From the NCBI GenBank assembly GCA_008931825.1, contig QXVZ01020756.1, positions 186,001-250,000 on the forward strand: a DNA stretch of 64,000 nucleotides. Reading direction: 5' to 3'. Shown in pieces: positions 1-23,998 of this stretch. The translations under genes and the position numbers were made by a program. The stretch's first letter is position 1; every line of letters begins with the position of its first letter. The notes under the pieces were generated by a model. It was not told the DNA's origin and searched no databases. It saw nothing but the letters and a program-made list of their open reading frames with translations. The stretch is from Phallusia fumigata (Eukaryota > Chordata > Ascidiacea > Phlebobranchia > Ascidiidae).

Positions 1-179
1 ATGCACTGCAATGCTTTACTCATGGGTTCTTTTGGTGAACACAAATTGCTTTATTTCTTTTTTTTTGTCTTAACCAGTTTGGTCAAGAAATAGTATTAAA
101 CTTTCTTTAAATTTTGCTGATTTGGTTGGATTCTGCAAATGTGTGCTTTAGGTTTTGTTTAAATTTTTCGTTCCTCATC

Positions 180-420
180 TTAAGTTGACCATGCTCTTTA
201 AACACCACTACCAAGTAGCATTTGCATGTGTGTGGGGATCCACATGGTTGTGCTTGAAGAAACAATTATCTCATAAAATGCCAAGGAGATTAGGGACTTT
301 TCTGCAGGTATTAAATATATCTGCATGGTAACAAAAAGGAAAAGATTTTTGTGAAAAATATTGTTTAAGGGATCATAGTGTGTGTAATTGCCATGTAAAG
401 AATGCCACCCTCTAGTTCTG
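180..420 (+). repeat. Tail of a dispersed repeat family (old copy)
   Basis: This NSUN2 intron stretch carries the same 3' module seen at 7880-8050 and 8592-8723, and reversed at 35424-35640 and 37678-37860: a GTGGGGA(C/T)CCA box, then GAAACAATTAT(G/C)TCATAAA, and an end of the type CCACCCTCTAGTT. The copy is diverged. The next NSUN2 exon begins about 30 bases downstream. Confidence 0.6.
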
Positions 421-447
421 ATAAAATTTGTACTTTGTTTCACCCAG

Positions 448-11885
<11,438 letters not shown>

Positions 11886-11941
11886 GTTGTTTCAGTAACA
11901 AATCGGTGCTGCTGTTTCACTTCTTGGCTTCTGTTTTCGGA

Positions 11942-11947
11942 AATAAA
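11942..11947 (+). terminator. Poly(A) signal AATAAA of the NSUN2-like gene
   Basis: Canonical AATAAA starting 57 bases after the stop codon at 11883-11885, giving a very short 3' UTR. Confidence 0.6.
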
Positions 11948-12539
11948 CCCACTGCCCGACCTGATAAATATTACAGGATAAGGTCCGTTTTTATCTTTTT
12001 ATATTAGCAAACGATAGTGGTATACTGAGACATGTCGGTATCAGTTGGCACCGTTTTAATTCCCACCAACCATCACAATGTGACAAAACAATTGATCGAC
12101 AGAAGGTACAGGTGCAAAAAAAGCAAGATAAGAAGACAACTTACCCTACAAATAAGACAATGTACTGCGACGGGCGTATAATTTTTTTAGCTGATATCTA
12201 CCTTTCAAGTCACCTTTATTTATACAATAACGTGTCCGTTCCATTGCAAATGCATTGGGAAACATGTTGACAGATCAAAGGGAACTTGCATCGACTGGCG
12301 CCTATGCGCTGTCGGAGGCAATTACAGGTAACGACATTATTCTTGATAGTCGCACCAGAAAGATAGCCTATATCTGATAAAAAATCAACTTTGGTATGCG
12401 GTTGCTTACTCAACAAATTAATAAACTCACTTGAGCATTTTGTGACAGCCATGTTAATACACAATCATCAAATGCTTTTCATGTTGGCTTTTCGGCGCTT
12501 GGTGGCGGTATTGCTCTTCATTAGAATCGAAATTTAAAA

Positions 12540-12660
12540 ACAGAGCAAGTTGGACAAGCACTTGGTCTAATGTCCAAGGCACTCGATCCCATATACAGAT
12601 ATATTGCCAAAAAACTGATCGGGATTCGTCCTTGGGTTCGAACCCTTGAAAAAAACAAGA
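12540..12660 (+). repeat. tRNA-derived SINE copy (class II tRNA-like head)
   Basis: Aligns with the copy at 56965-57085 through AGCACTTGGT, the D-arm-like block before CTCGAT(C)CC, CCATATACAGA, and a perfect B box GGTTCGAACCC at 12635-12645. The D-arm block resembles the GGTCTAAGGCGC of Leu/Ser tRNAs. A second palindromic B-box-like CCAGGTTCGAACCTGG lies at 12803-12818. It does not fold as a complete tRNA, so it is called a SINE rather than a tRNA gene. Confidence 0.6.
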
Positions 12661-14504
12661 TGAGTTGAGGCAGTTGGCCGAATATTCCAAGTATCCCCCA
12701 CTAAACAATTGGCGTTAATCTCATAGTCAACTGATCTTTGCAACTCTGGAGGTTGGAGATAGGACAAATGTACTTAGCCCAACTATAGACACTAAAGCTT
12801 AACCAGGTTCGAACCTGGGAGCACAACAGGAGCGCTACTCATGACGTTTGGTTGCATGTTTTCAGGCTAAAATACGTACAGAGAAAATAGGATGGCATTT
12901 GGTCCAACGTCACAGTCATATATGACATTTTGCTGTCTGTTTTCGGAAAAGTATGAATTTAGCGGAGCGCATGCGGCTGTTGTTCGGTAAAGGGAGGAAA
13001 TACACCAAATTTCGACTCGTCATACAATTTCTGTTCATCCATGTTATTCCACGAAACTTACCAACAATATCCAACAGAATACTATGTATTTTCCGTCGAT
13101 GTGTTTTCTTGTGTTTTAAACATGCGTATTTTACGTGTATTATATTTTAAAAACCCTAGTTATGACGTTGTAGTATGAGATGAGTTTTCGTCGTAATTTC
13201 ACATAAATCCATACTCAGTACGTCACGACAGAACATGTCTAGTTCTTACGTAAATGTTATAGTTCCGGAATTTGCCAGCAATGGTGCAGGAATGTTTCGA
13301 TGGTCTATGATATGCTACGTGGTAATAACAGCGTGTGGCTTGTTCTTAATAAGACGGACTGGTATGAAAACTATATGCTCAATGCTACTAATATGTATGA
13401 TAAACAAAACGATGTGAATAGGCAAACACCTATTTGTCGAACCTTTTTAGGCCGGGTCAAACATATTTATGATTTCATTTTACAACCACTAATTTGTGTG
13501 TTTAAAATTTTTTTATTTCTAAAGGAAAAACCATTTGCTGGTGGTGACGTAAACCGGTTTCATCAACAAGCAAATTTGGACTGAACAATTAATAATAACG
13601 TCACAAACAAAATAATTAATATTTCAAACTTTTACAACAAGTACAACAACAATTTATTATTGTGAGTAATAATAAAACCGAAACTATACCCGACCCGATG
13701 TAACAGGCGACCGAAAAACATTTTCAAACGTCCCAACCTTTGGGGCTTTTAAAAATATAGTCGCGGGTTCTGGTGATTTGAAAACGAAACCAATTAATCA
13801 GTTGCAACTAAGTTATTTTAACCCCAGATTAAATCCGATACGACACGTCCTCAAAGACCAACATTTCAAGACCGTCTTGGGAAACACTGTTTACCCGTAA
13901 CGTTGCAGAGATTTTCCGACGTAACTCGTGTCACAAGTACCCATTGTAGATTGTAAGGTAAGTAGAACTAACTAAACAAGTAAATTTAAACTTGGATGAC
14001 AAGATCTACCAACCATGGTGGATGAAAAATTGTGAAAAGAGAATTAAATACAAGTTTTGTCGTGCAAACCATTCTACTGCACGATTTGGGTACTTTTCTA
14101 GTCGGTTTACTAAGAAGTGGCAATTAAAATGCGAAACTCCATTTTTGTGTGTGACGATTAACTAGGTCGAGTGTACATGCAAATATGTAGCTGATTGCGT
14201 ACTAAGGCATATCATGGCACTTTTACAAATTAGGGAAAGTTGTCATGTACAAAGGGCGTTTATAATTAGGGCGTTAAAATTATATCAATGGAGTCATAGG
14301 AATAAGCTGTGTGTATTGAGTACATTTCTACCACGGGGAAATTCCGGGCGGGACATCCTAATTTTGCTTATAGGGAGAATTCTTTGCACGTCCCTACCAA
14401 TATTTTGGATTCGATTGTTTTAAAAAAATTATACACGCAACATTTTCTTATATAAGGATGAAACCCAAAATATAAATTAACTGTTTAAAGCGGGTTCAAA
14501 ACTT

Positions 14505-14700
14505 TTACTACATCAAAATGATTTTAGTACTTTTTAAACCTCTTTGCAACAGTTAAGCGATCGTAAACAGTTTTACCGGCGTTTTGATGCTACATCAGCC
14601 AAAATACAACCCATTATTTGCGACACAAAATATCTGTATTGTGACGTCATAACTTTTCGTCAATCGATATGATGTCATTTGCACAAAAACTACTGACAAA
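14505..14700 (+). repeat. Dispersed repeat shared with 54395-54585
   Basis: Shared blocks are GATTTTAG, TTTTGCAACAGTTAAGCGATC (one base longer here with a C), GAACAGTTTTA/AAACAGTTTTA, TGACGTCATAA, TTTTCG(T/C)CAAT and GA(T/C)GTCAT. The two copies share one orientation and are diverged but colinear over roughly 190 bases. No terminal repeats were recognised. Confidence 0.65.
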
Positions 14701-17587
14701 ATCAAAATTCCCCCTTCATTAATTTCAATGGATTTGCACTACTGATTTCCACCACACGTTTATTTTTTTTGCTTCTACCAGAAAAGTTGAATTTAGTGAC
14801 TACTTTCGCATTATTGAATTATCGCTGTTGTTATCGCCACAACTGTGGGTTACATACATGACGTAGGCAGTGACGTCATATGATAACGAAACGTCGAGCA
14901 TTGCTACCATAAATTTGCTAGCCCAAATTGGTGGTAGGTGGTAAAGAGACATGCTTTATTAATTAAACGTGTGGCAATAACCGAACACGCAAAGTATTTA
15001 TGCACTTATAACGCGAAGATAAGAAAGTGCGAAAACAAAATGGTGGATAAAGTGTTTCTTTTTTTCCAAAACTTCAGCGGGCTTGAATTTGTTCCATTGG
15101 TAACATGGCCGACAACATTGCATGGTCTGGTCTGCTAAAACGTAAACTTCAAAATTTCAATGCCTTTATTGTTAAAATAGGTAAATTCATGATTTTCTAT
15201 AAACACTTAAATTACATCTAGAAAAGGTCCCGAATTACCTTAAGTCACTCCCGGTGAACGTAACTTGACTTGAGTCACAGTACAAAACAAACTAGTAAAT
15301 TTAATTTTTTGTTAAATCTCCAAAATTCCTGCACATGAACATTTATTGGTTAAGATGATCTTTTTCTGGTAATGTGTTCGTGTTTTGCGAACGTTACAAT
15401 AAACGTGTTTCATAATGATTTCCGTACGTTTTATAAAGAAATTAATTTTTCATGATGCTCTTATCGCCTCCTATATCGCAATCCTTAAGGATGTATGTCA
15501 TATTGCGCTATACTTTTCACAGAAATAGTTCAAGCACTTCTGCACGGTGTCGTGTGCATAGATGGCTTGCAATGGGATGAAAAATGAGTGCAGTAGAAAT
15601 TTGGGCTAAAAATTTGCATCGAATTTTACATTTTCAAAGACAAAATATAAGCCAGTACATTTCGATAAATGCTGAAATATCAGACTTTACATGAAAGTGT
15701 AGAGAAAAAAAGCTTTTGTGTGCCTCTTACGTAATTTGTCGAAATAAACTATCGTTGGTTGCCTGCAGACAGGGATGGATAAAAGAAGATTTGAGCACCA
15801 CAGTGTATCCCCGGCATTCCTCTAATCATCTTTACATTACATTTATGAACAGATTAGCTCTAGCAAACCAACACAGATAACTTTACAGTTTATTTACCAC
15901 ACGGACATTTGAAGTTCGGCCTATTCACAAAACCACAGTGGTCTGCATGTAAATGCCTTCCGCTGACAACTTTTCAATTTCTAGAAAGCGAAGTCATGAA
16001 CCCGCGTTACTGAAAATCTGCTTGATCATCGCAACATGAAAATCATGCACACACAATTCACGATTACATTGCCACGAAATTTGCGCAATAGTTACATGTA
16101 TATACCTACAGTCATGCAAAAAAAGCCAAGCTTCTTTGTATTTTATATCCACGTATGTTAACTCGTATTGGTACAGTGTTGCACAGTTCCATTTAAAAAA
16201 AACTAAATTGTGTTCATGAAGAAACCGAAGCTTCCCAAGTTACCTCCCTTTCTAGCAAGACCTTGCTTAAATTAAATAGATACATAAAAGAAAGTAACTC
16301 TAAAAATGTGTGTAACTAAGCAGGAAATATTGCGATCTTAATAATAGCGTTCAGTTCTATACACCAGTTCTTTTTATATGTGCTTAAAGTATTGTATTAC
16401 CAAATTCCTCCAGTTTACTTTTCTATTGCGCCATACAAAAATATGACGTCATGAACGTGTGTTTGTATGTTCACGCATTCGCAATTAAACACTGGATTAC
16501 GCAAGGATTGGAATATTTTACCGTAACCACAGTTTTCACGGAGTTTCTGCACGTAATGTTTCGCAGGCTTGCCTCCTTTTGGGGCGCATTGTGACGTAAT
16601 GCCCAACGCCAGATCGCGAAAACCGTGATTTGTCTTCTTTTGCACCCGAATGTCAATTAACTGAACGCGGTGGGTAAAACGGAAGACAAGGTTTAATTTA
16701 ATTTCCTTTTGTAAAGACTACAATGACTAATCCAAAAACCATTTCAGCAAATTCGATGTAGAATTTGTTTCCCTTGATAAACATTTATAGCTGCGCCTTC
16801 ATTTGGGTTTCACGTCCTTTTCTTTGGTAAACTTTGCGTCACAGATAAGAGCACTTTTATTTGGGTGTTTCGGCGTTTTGTTTGCAGCATGGGATTTTTT
16901 GGCTCTAAGGGTAACAATTCAAAATGTGTCTTAAAGTCGCAAAACTGTTAAATGAGCGAAGAAAAAATTGTGATATCAACGTGCTAAAATATCACCTTTA
17001 ATAACAACAGAGCAAGACTTTTAAACTGAATTGATCCATTCGATATTCTAGCATCATAATTTAATGTAAAATTGTAAAATTCGCATCACGATAACAGACA
17101 AAAATATTTTTCTATCTTAGACTTTTGAAACCAATAACAAAACGTTTTATCTTCATCAAAGGCTGTTTAAAATTAGCAAAGTATGCGTTGTATGCATGAA
17201 GTCAACAATATAATTAAGCACGACTTTTTACCCTCGATCAAAGTCCGTATAGCGCCACCACGCGGAAGTCGATCGCGTCCATTTCACACGTCACGGTTTC
17301 AAACTCTTCACCCACTCACCAACGAAATTAAGTCAAATACACGCGATTCGTGCTCAAAAGTTCCGTTGAATCTTGCGCAGATATTGACGTTGCATGCGAA
17401 CGTTTTTACCATCACGTGTGCACAAATTTGCTGCCTTCCAGCACGAACCCTTAACAGTTTCTAAGAAATCTTAAGCTGCTGCACCGCCCTCCTCCACGAA
17501 TATGGGATTTAACACGTTTACAAAAGGTCTTTGCAACATTTCCCAAGCGTCGCATTAAGACTAACGCGCCTAAGGTTTTAACGTAAG

Positions 17588-20500
17588 ATGGCCAACTATG
17601 TGACAGCTTGTCTGTTTGTTGTTTGTTTGGTTATAGCGGTGTGTTTTGTATTCCGTAGACGAAGGTAAGTTCTTCAGGCTAATCGCACTAGAATTAAATT
17701 TGAGATTTAAAATTAAAAAACTTTTTGGTCTTACTATAGGTTAGATGACTTTTTCAGTCAGTATTTACCAAACATTTATACCAAAAAAGTCACCTTTACC
17801 CAGAATAAAAATGTTTTTTTGTGCTTTATTTTGGCAAAGTTTTACCTGTACTCAACGGCGTAAAAATTTCTGTGCTATGACGTCTAAGGCATAGTTTTCG
17901 CACCTTAAAATAATTTACGGCATTACGTCATACTTTAACAACTGCGGTGGAACATTGCGATGATACATTTCCTGACTGATATAATTAGAAGTTAAAATCG
18001 CTGTAAACTGATTGGGAAACAAATTAAATGCCAATAATTGCTTTACGTAAGATATCCAATTAACCATTTGTGTTTTAAAATAAAGAAAAACATAAATTTA
18101 GAGAAAAGTAGTTTTCTTTTCATGCTTCTCTTGTTAAATTTGTCAAATATTTACGAATGCAGCTACAGAAAATGTCAATATTTTTACTATTTGAAAAGCA
18201 GTGACCAACAGTGTCGATTTAAAATCTAATTTTTGTTTACACAGGCGAAAGGGGGAACCCCCTCTAGTGCAACACGCCATCCCGTTTGTCGGGGCAGCTT
18301 TGGATTTCGGAAGAGATCCCGCGGGCTACCTACGTCAGATGCAACGTCGGCATGGTGACGTGTTCACGATCAAATTGGCCGGCTGGTAACTATTGCGTCA
18401 TTTCAGGCCCTTTTTAGTCAGTTAAATCTACTACACTCATTTAAAATGTCTGTTTAAAAGTTTGGTGCCTTTACTTACCATAAACAGGACGAATTTGATC
18501 AAATTTTTATCGTTAAAGCTTATTTATTTTTTAAACAGGAACCAAAACGTCTTTATGAACGCCTTAGACGTCCGCAACCTGGAAAAATCGAACCTTTTAG
18601 ACATGACAGAAATTCTCAGAGATTTCGTGTCGAGGATGGTTGGGGATCCGCACAGAATTCACTCGGGACCAAGAAAAGATAAGCAAACGTCCGAAGACGA
18701 CCCACATGACAATCTCATAACCCGACTGATTTCAACCAATCTGCGAGGATCGGTTCCGTTGTCTCAGCTTTGCCAGTCCTGTGGACGAGTCGTCCCACGG
18801 GCTTTGTCTCACGCTTTAGAGGGGAAGGTGGCAAGAGGTAATTCGACAAAGGTAAGATATTAAACGTTTTCTGCGCGAGTTAATTATCAAATGCAGGTTT
18901 CAATCTTAAAACGACCGAGCAGTATCTTTTAGTATTTAGTATTTCGTAACAAAGCATGTAATTACGTCATTTATAAATATAATTTTTTAAATTGACGAAT
19001 ACATTCCGTCATTGGACTCCAAATTTCACGTCAATAGTCTCCAAAATTCTAGTTTATAATCGCGTACCTCTGCGCAAGCCATTTTACAGTGATTTTCGGT
19101 AATAATAACGTCGCCTATTTTTCTTGCCCACAGTTTCAACTTCACGAGCTCTGCAAGCGTTTGATTTTTGACGTAACCTACAATCTGCTGTTTGGCACAC
19201 TTGAATCCGATGAGCGGTGCAAAGAAGACACGGAAAGCTTGTACCGTGAATTTTACGCATACCACAAAGACTCCGCTTTGCTGGTGGACAGAATCCCAAT
19301 TCATTTTCTGCCACATACCAAGCGCGCCAGAAACAACTTGTTCAAACGTTTGGGGGAACTTGATTGGTCGCAACGAACCGATGTCTCGTCACTAATCAGT
19401 GACCTGGTGGGCGTGAACCCAAAACTAGGTGGGTGTGTCAAAATATTGCATTGTTGTTTGTTTTATTTTTATCTTCCCTTAGGCGATTTGGCCTAAAACC
19501 AACTCAACAGCTGAACTAGTGTTAGTAAAGCATGTTTTTGTTGTTGTGGTAAATGTTTGTCTTTTCGCTGCGGTATAATCGGATATCGCTGGGTTGGGGC
19601 AATGTCGTTTAAGTTTCATGCTTGTGGAAATACGAAGGGCCGGGCAGGATTTAACACACCCAACAAATGCAAGACAGTTGGATCGACCTAGGAAACACAT
19701 TTTGAACAATGTTCAGTGCAAAATATTTGGCATAATTGGATGACCAAAATAGGTCAAAATCGACAAAACCTTTTCGAAGTTCTAAACAAAAGCAAAACAC
19801 TTGTAACGCAAATACGTCAGCTCTACATTAGGGAATTCACCAACATAATATTCATTACAAAATGATTGCATAACAAGCTTACAAAGCCAATACCTCCAGA
19901 TGCCCCCCTTACATAAATCACGTGTTCTTGGGTATGGTTCGGTCACGATTTGGCGCGAAACGGCTCGCATCCTTTGGGGCGAAACGCGCTCATTCACAAA
20001 ACGTGCTGACGGTGCAGTTTTCCACGACATCTCTAACCTCGTGAATTGCCACCGTGACAATTACAACCGCTTCCCATGGGCTCGGTAAAAGTACTTAGTC
20101 CTGCAAAACGTGCCAGGATGTATGTCACGTGACTGGCTAGAACACAAACGTTACATAATACTACATATTTGGTTAAGTAGGTTAGGACGACGTCTCTTTC
20201 CATCAATGGCCTAATGCGATTACATGTGGGTCCGTGGCTTGCTGAGCAAATAAATTTTTATGGAGTCTGTATGTTGTCAATAACGCCAATAAAACAGTAA
20301 AACATTAAAAATTAAATGTGTGTATGGCGCTAAGCCTAATGCCAAAAACAAAAATATAACTAAAGCGTATTGGTGACCGCAAGTACACATTAATCTGCTG
20401 ATATTCGTCTTTCACCGCCTGTATTAAAATGTTCATTATCACTGTTAAAATTGTGAGAATAAGCCGTCTAACTGAATTCTGCTTTGAAATGATAAGAAAC

Positions 20501-23500
20501 TCTTTGACAGAATTTCTTCACGAAAGAACCCGGCATCTTCTCATAATGCTGTGGTCGGCTCAAGCCAACACGATCCCTGCCCTTTTTTGGAGCCTCTTCT
20601 ACATCCTGGCGAACCCGGATGCAAAAACGGCTATCAGGGAAGAGCTTGACTCCGTACTCCGATCCTCATCGTCTTCTTACGATATCGAAACAAACAACAA
20701 CGGGGGAAGCTGCAAAAAGGGCGAGGGGATCTCCCCCAATATGCAACTCATTCGCAGCTTGGATAAGACGACCATCGACAAACTTGTAGTACTAGGTGGG
20801 TGCATCTGCGGACGTCAATTGACTGACGTAGTAACAATCGGGAGTTTAGACATTTTTAATCCATGACGTATTTAGCAATGACGTAGGTAGGAAAGTGGTA
20901 GAAGGTGTATAATTACAGTGTTGGTTTGAATTAGAAACAACTAGAATTCGACACAATCGCTAATCCAGCGAATAACTTAAGAATTGATTCAATGTTTTAC
21001 AGACGTTTAAAATACCAGATTTGTGTTTAATGTCAAAGCATTTTGTTGAAACAAAGTTAAACAGAAAAGATTTTTAATCACCACCATACTTAATCCTCAT
21101 TCAAATTATCCTGGCACCAAATATAATCAAATTAATCTGGGCACCAAATAGTAACAATGGACGCGTTGACATGATCGGTTTGTGAGCATTTAAAGGTTTG
21201 TAATTCCAAAAAACGTCACGCGTTTCCAAATTCCATTATTCCTACCATGCATGACTTTGGAGTTTCGTGACAGCGTACACAAAACTAAATCCTTGTTTTG
21301 CACGCAATGTCAAGAAAACAGCTTACTCATCAAACAAATGCTCATGATTTGATAAAAATAACACGTTGCAATTTGCATGTTAAATTTAAAAAAAATTACA
21401 AGCGGACACTTCGGTTAAAACAGGACTTGTTTATCGAATTGTCAAGCCATTGTTAAAATATAATACAAGTAGCATTTAGATTAAAGAACGGTTTCGAAAA
21501 CTGAACAATAGGCACATTAACACAAACGCCGTTACCCATTACAGTAGTTTGGAAAATTTAAACCCATATAAAACGTCACCAAGGTTACTACTACCTTGCT
21601 TTATCGATAACGAGGTCATCTGTTTTATAAATGGCTTTTGTGCGTTGATGTTATTTTTGCATTTCGGTGTAAGAAAACGACCCACCGAAAAAAAATCGTG
21701 TTTAAAACCAATTTCGAAAACGTCAAAACCTCATGCGACAAAACTTCCCCAAGCACCACCACGTTTAGCAACGACTTTGCAACAAAGCAATACAAATCAA
21801 CAATGCAATGTATGTAGGGTTGCCAACTTTGTTACGCTTTAATAAAGGACATAAAAACATGATTGATATTTTATCATGTCTCGAAAAAAAACTTTCAACT
21901 AATCTTTCAATCTGATGATGACATAAATTATTGGCACTACTGTCACAAGTTTTCTCACATTGATTTCTTTCGTAATAATATTCGGCTCGATTTTGTGAAG
22001 GTCTCATCACTACCGTGGTGTGTAATATGCTAAATTTGTCTTGGTCCTTCAAGTCGCAGTTCAGAAGTTTAACCACAAGTCAAAACGATTTTAAAATAAA
22101 GGACAAATAGTGTTATTTCAATTTCAATAAAGGACAAGGACAAATAGAGCGGAATAAAGGATTGTCCTTTGAAATAAAGGACGGTTGGCAACCCTAAATG
22201 TATGTGTTTGCCACCGATTTAAGAATTGGCACTTTCGACTCATTTACATTAATTGCTGTGGCATGAAATGTCGAGCATGCCATTGCTTTCCTACCAGTTG
22301 TGTTATAGAATTGGGTGAAAGAGAGAAATCGTGATTGCAGATAAAGCGCAATTTTATCACTTGCATCATCGTGGTTCAGTTTTTATCGGCTTTATCGCGT
22401 AATTTTGTGCGTAAGTTGTCCATTTATAAAGCTCTCAAACAATTGGTTCACATCCTAAATCGGCCACTTACTTATTCCCAAGCAAGTATAAAAGTTCTTG
22501 CTAGAAAATTCACCTCGGTTTCTTGTGTTTTGTTTAGCAATATCCCTGCTCAAAGCCAGCATAGATTTGGAAAAGTTAAACACAAATGTAACGGATCTTT
22601 ACAAACAGGTAGCTCGGACAAATAGTTAGGAAACACATCTAGGGGCGTCGCACCATTGAAAAGAAACAAACAAACTAATTTGACCGATCCCAGAAAAGCC
22701 ACTAAAACGTCCCGATCAGTTACAATTGCGCTCCTTGTAACACTGCTTGATATATCCCGAGCAGTTCATGTGTCCTGGCAACACGATTGTATGTTAATGG
22801 AACCAGAAACGTTTTGTGGCAACATTTGCATCAGCAAGTAAAATAACGGTCACACAAAGTACATTGGGAACCTTTGCCGACTAACCGCAATTAGTAAACA
22901 GTTTGACTGGACAACTTGGGTTTCAGGCAAAATAATGTTAGCAGCGAATTGCATTTTGTACATGGCATTCAGCCATTTTGGTCTTAATAAATATACAAAG
23001 AATAAAAGAAGAAAATATGTTTCCGAAACACAAAAGACTTGTAATTACAACCGTTTTGTAAATACAACGGGTAATTACAACCGTTTTCGGCGGGTGTAAC
23101 TGGAAAATTGTTGAAAAACATTTCCTTGAGATATAACCTTTCGCTATATCTCCAAAAAGGTTCTACCACTAAAGTGTAATGGAACACAAAAGATTAATAC
23201 TTTTTAAAAAGCAACAACAACTGTGACCTCACAGATTCGTGTGTGCGAGAGGTGATGCGCATGACTGGTTCCAGCATGAATCTACGTCGAGCCATTGATG
23301 ACGTAACAATCAAGACTGCATCAGGAAAATCTTACGCAATCAGAAAAGGCGACTACACGATGTATTACGCACCACAGACCCACATGGATCACGAAATCTT
23401 TGAAAATCCGAAAGTAAGTTTAAACACATTTTTAATCCACCAACTCATTTTACCTTTTTGTTCCTGTCTTTTTCAGGTGCAACTTTTACATTAACTGTTA

Positions 23501-23998
23501 ACCGCAATATTAACTCTTGTTTCCCTGCGCCAGAAAGCTTGCCTACTCCATACATTGGGCCTTAAATGAACAGTCAGCATGCTTTCCAGTTTTGCTTATT
23601 ATTGTAATTTTTATTGCAAGGAATTCATTTACGACCGTTTCATTGCACGTCCTGGCGACGACACTACTTCATGCATGAGCGATTGCTCGGAAACCAGCGA
23701 AGGGGAACGCTCGACAGCTTTACGTCCGAAAAGCCGATTTTACAAGCAAGGACAACGTATAAGCGCATCACAGGCCATCCTGACGTTTGGATACGGCAAA
23801 ACTCGCTGTCCTGGGCGTCACATTGCCATGATCGAAGTCAAAATGCTCATTCTTTCGTTTATCACGTACTTTGACTTCAAAATCGCCACCGACGAGCAGG
23901 GGAATACCCCCCAAGCGCCTGATTTTGATTTGCGTCACGTCGGTTTTGGTGTCATGCCGCCTCAAACTGATATTGACGTCACCATTGCGATCAAGTGA
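17588..23998 (+). CDS. CYP7/CYP8-family cytochrome P450
   Basis: Predicted membrane-anchored ER haem monooxygenase; the family includes sterol 7-alpha and oxysterol hydroxylases, but the substrate here is unknown. Exons: 17588-17664, 18245-18385, 18539-18851, 19134-19428, 20511-20795, 23235-23413, 23621-23998; 555 aa, in frame throughout. Seen: N-terminal hydrophobic anchor (about 5-22) followed by RRRR, EPPL, HGDVFTIKL, a CYP7-type I-helix LWSAQANTIPALFW (about 289-302, without the usual acid-Thr pair, as is normal in this family), ExxR EVMR (376-379), and haem loop FGYGKTRCPG (486-495, Cys493). The start is chosen because the ATG directly precedes the anchor. Odd: about 60 residues corresponding to helices B-C are missing between exons 2 and 3, and the D-E region carries a roughly 50-residue hydrophilic insert. 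CYP7A/7B-like is the best fit; CYP8 or CYP39 kin cannot be excluded. Confidence 0.85.
21815..22196. mobile_element. hAT-type MITE, 382 bp (copy 1)
   Basis: Ends TAGGGTTGCCAAC and GTTGGCAACCCTA, with a perfect 8-bp target duplication AATGTATG (21807-21814 and 22197-22204). Inside are repeated AATAAAGGACAA words and GATGATGACATAAA. It lies in the P450 intron between 20795 and 23235. Same length and layout as the copy at 59290-59671. Confidence 0.92.

Larger units (their letters stand above)
11886..17587. other. Intergenic region between NSUN2-like and P450 genes
   Basis: Apart from the repeats listed separately, no convincing gene is seen. Reading frames up to about 95 codons (for example near 13235-13584 and 17183-17464) lack recognisable domains and consistent codon use. 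The region is visibly richer in CpG than the NSUN2 gene body. The P450 promoter should lie in the last kilobase or so; no clear TATA box was found. Confidence 0.6.

Noticed and set aside
12635-12645. Perfect B box taken as part of a tRNA gene
   Set aside because: No acceptor stem closes around it, and the same head recurs at 56965, so a SINE is more likely.
19026-19373. 115-codon minus-strand frame over a P450 exon
   Set aside because: Shadow of the P450 exon 19134-19428, whose plus-strand frame fits the family and the splice phases.
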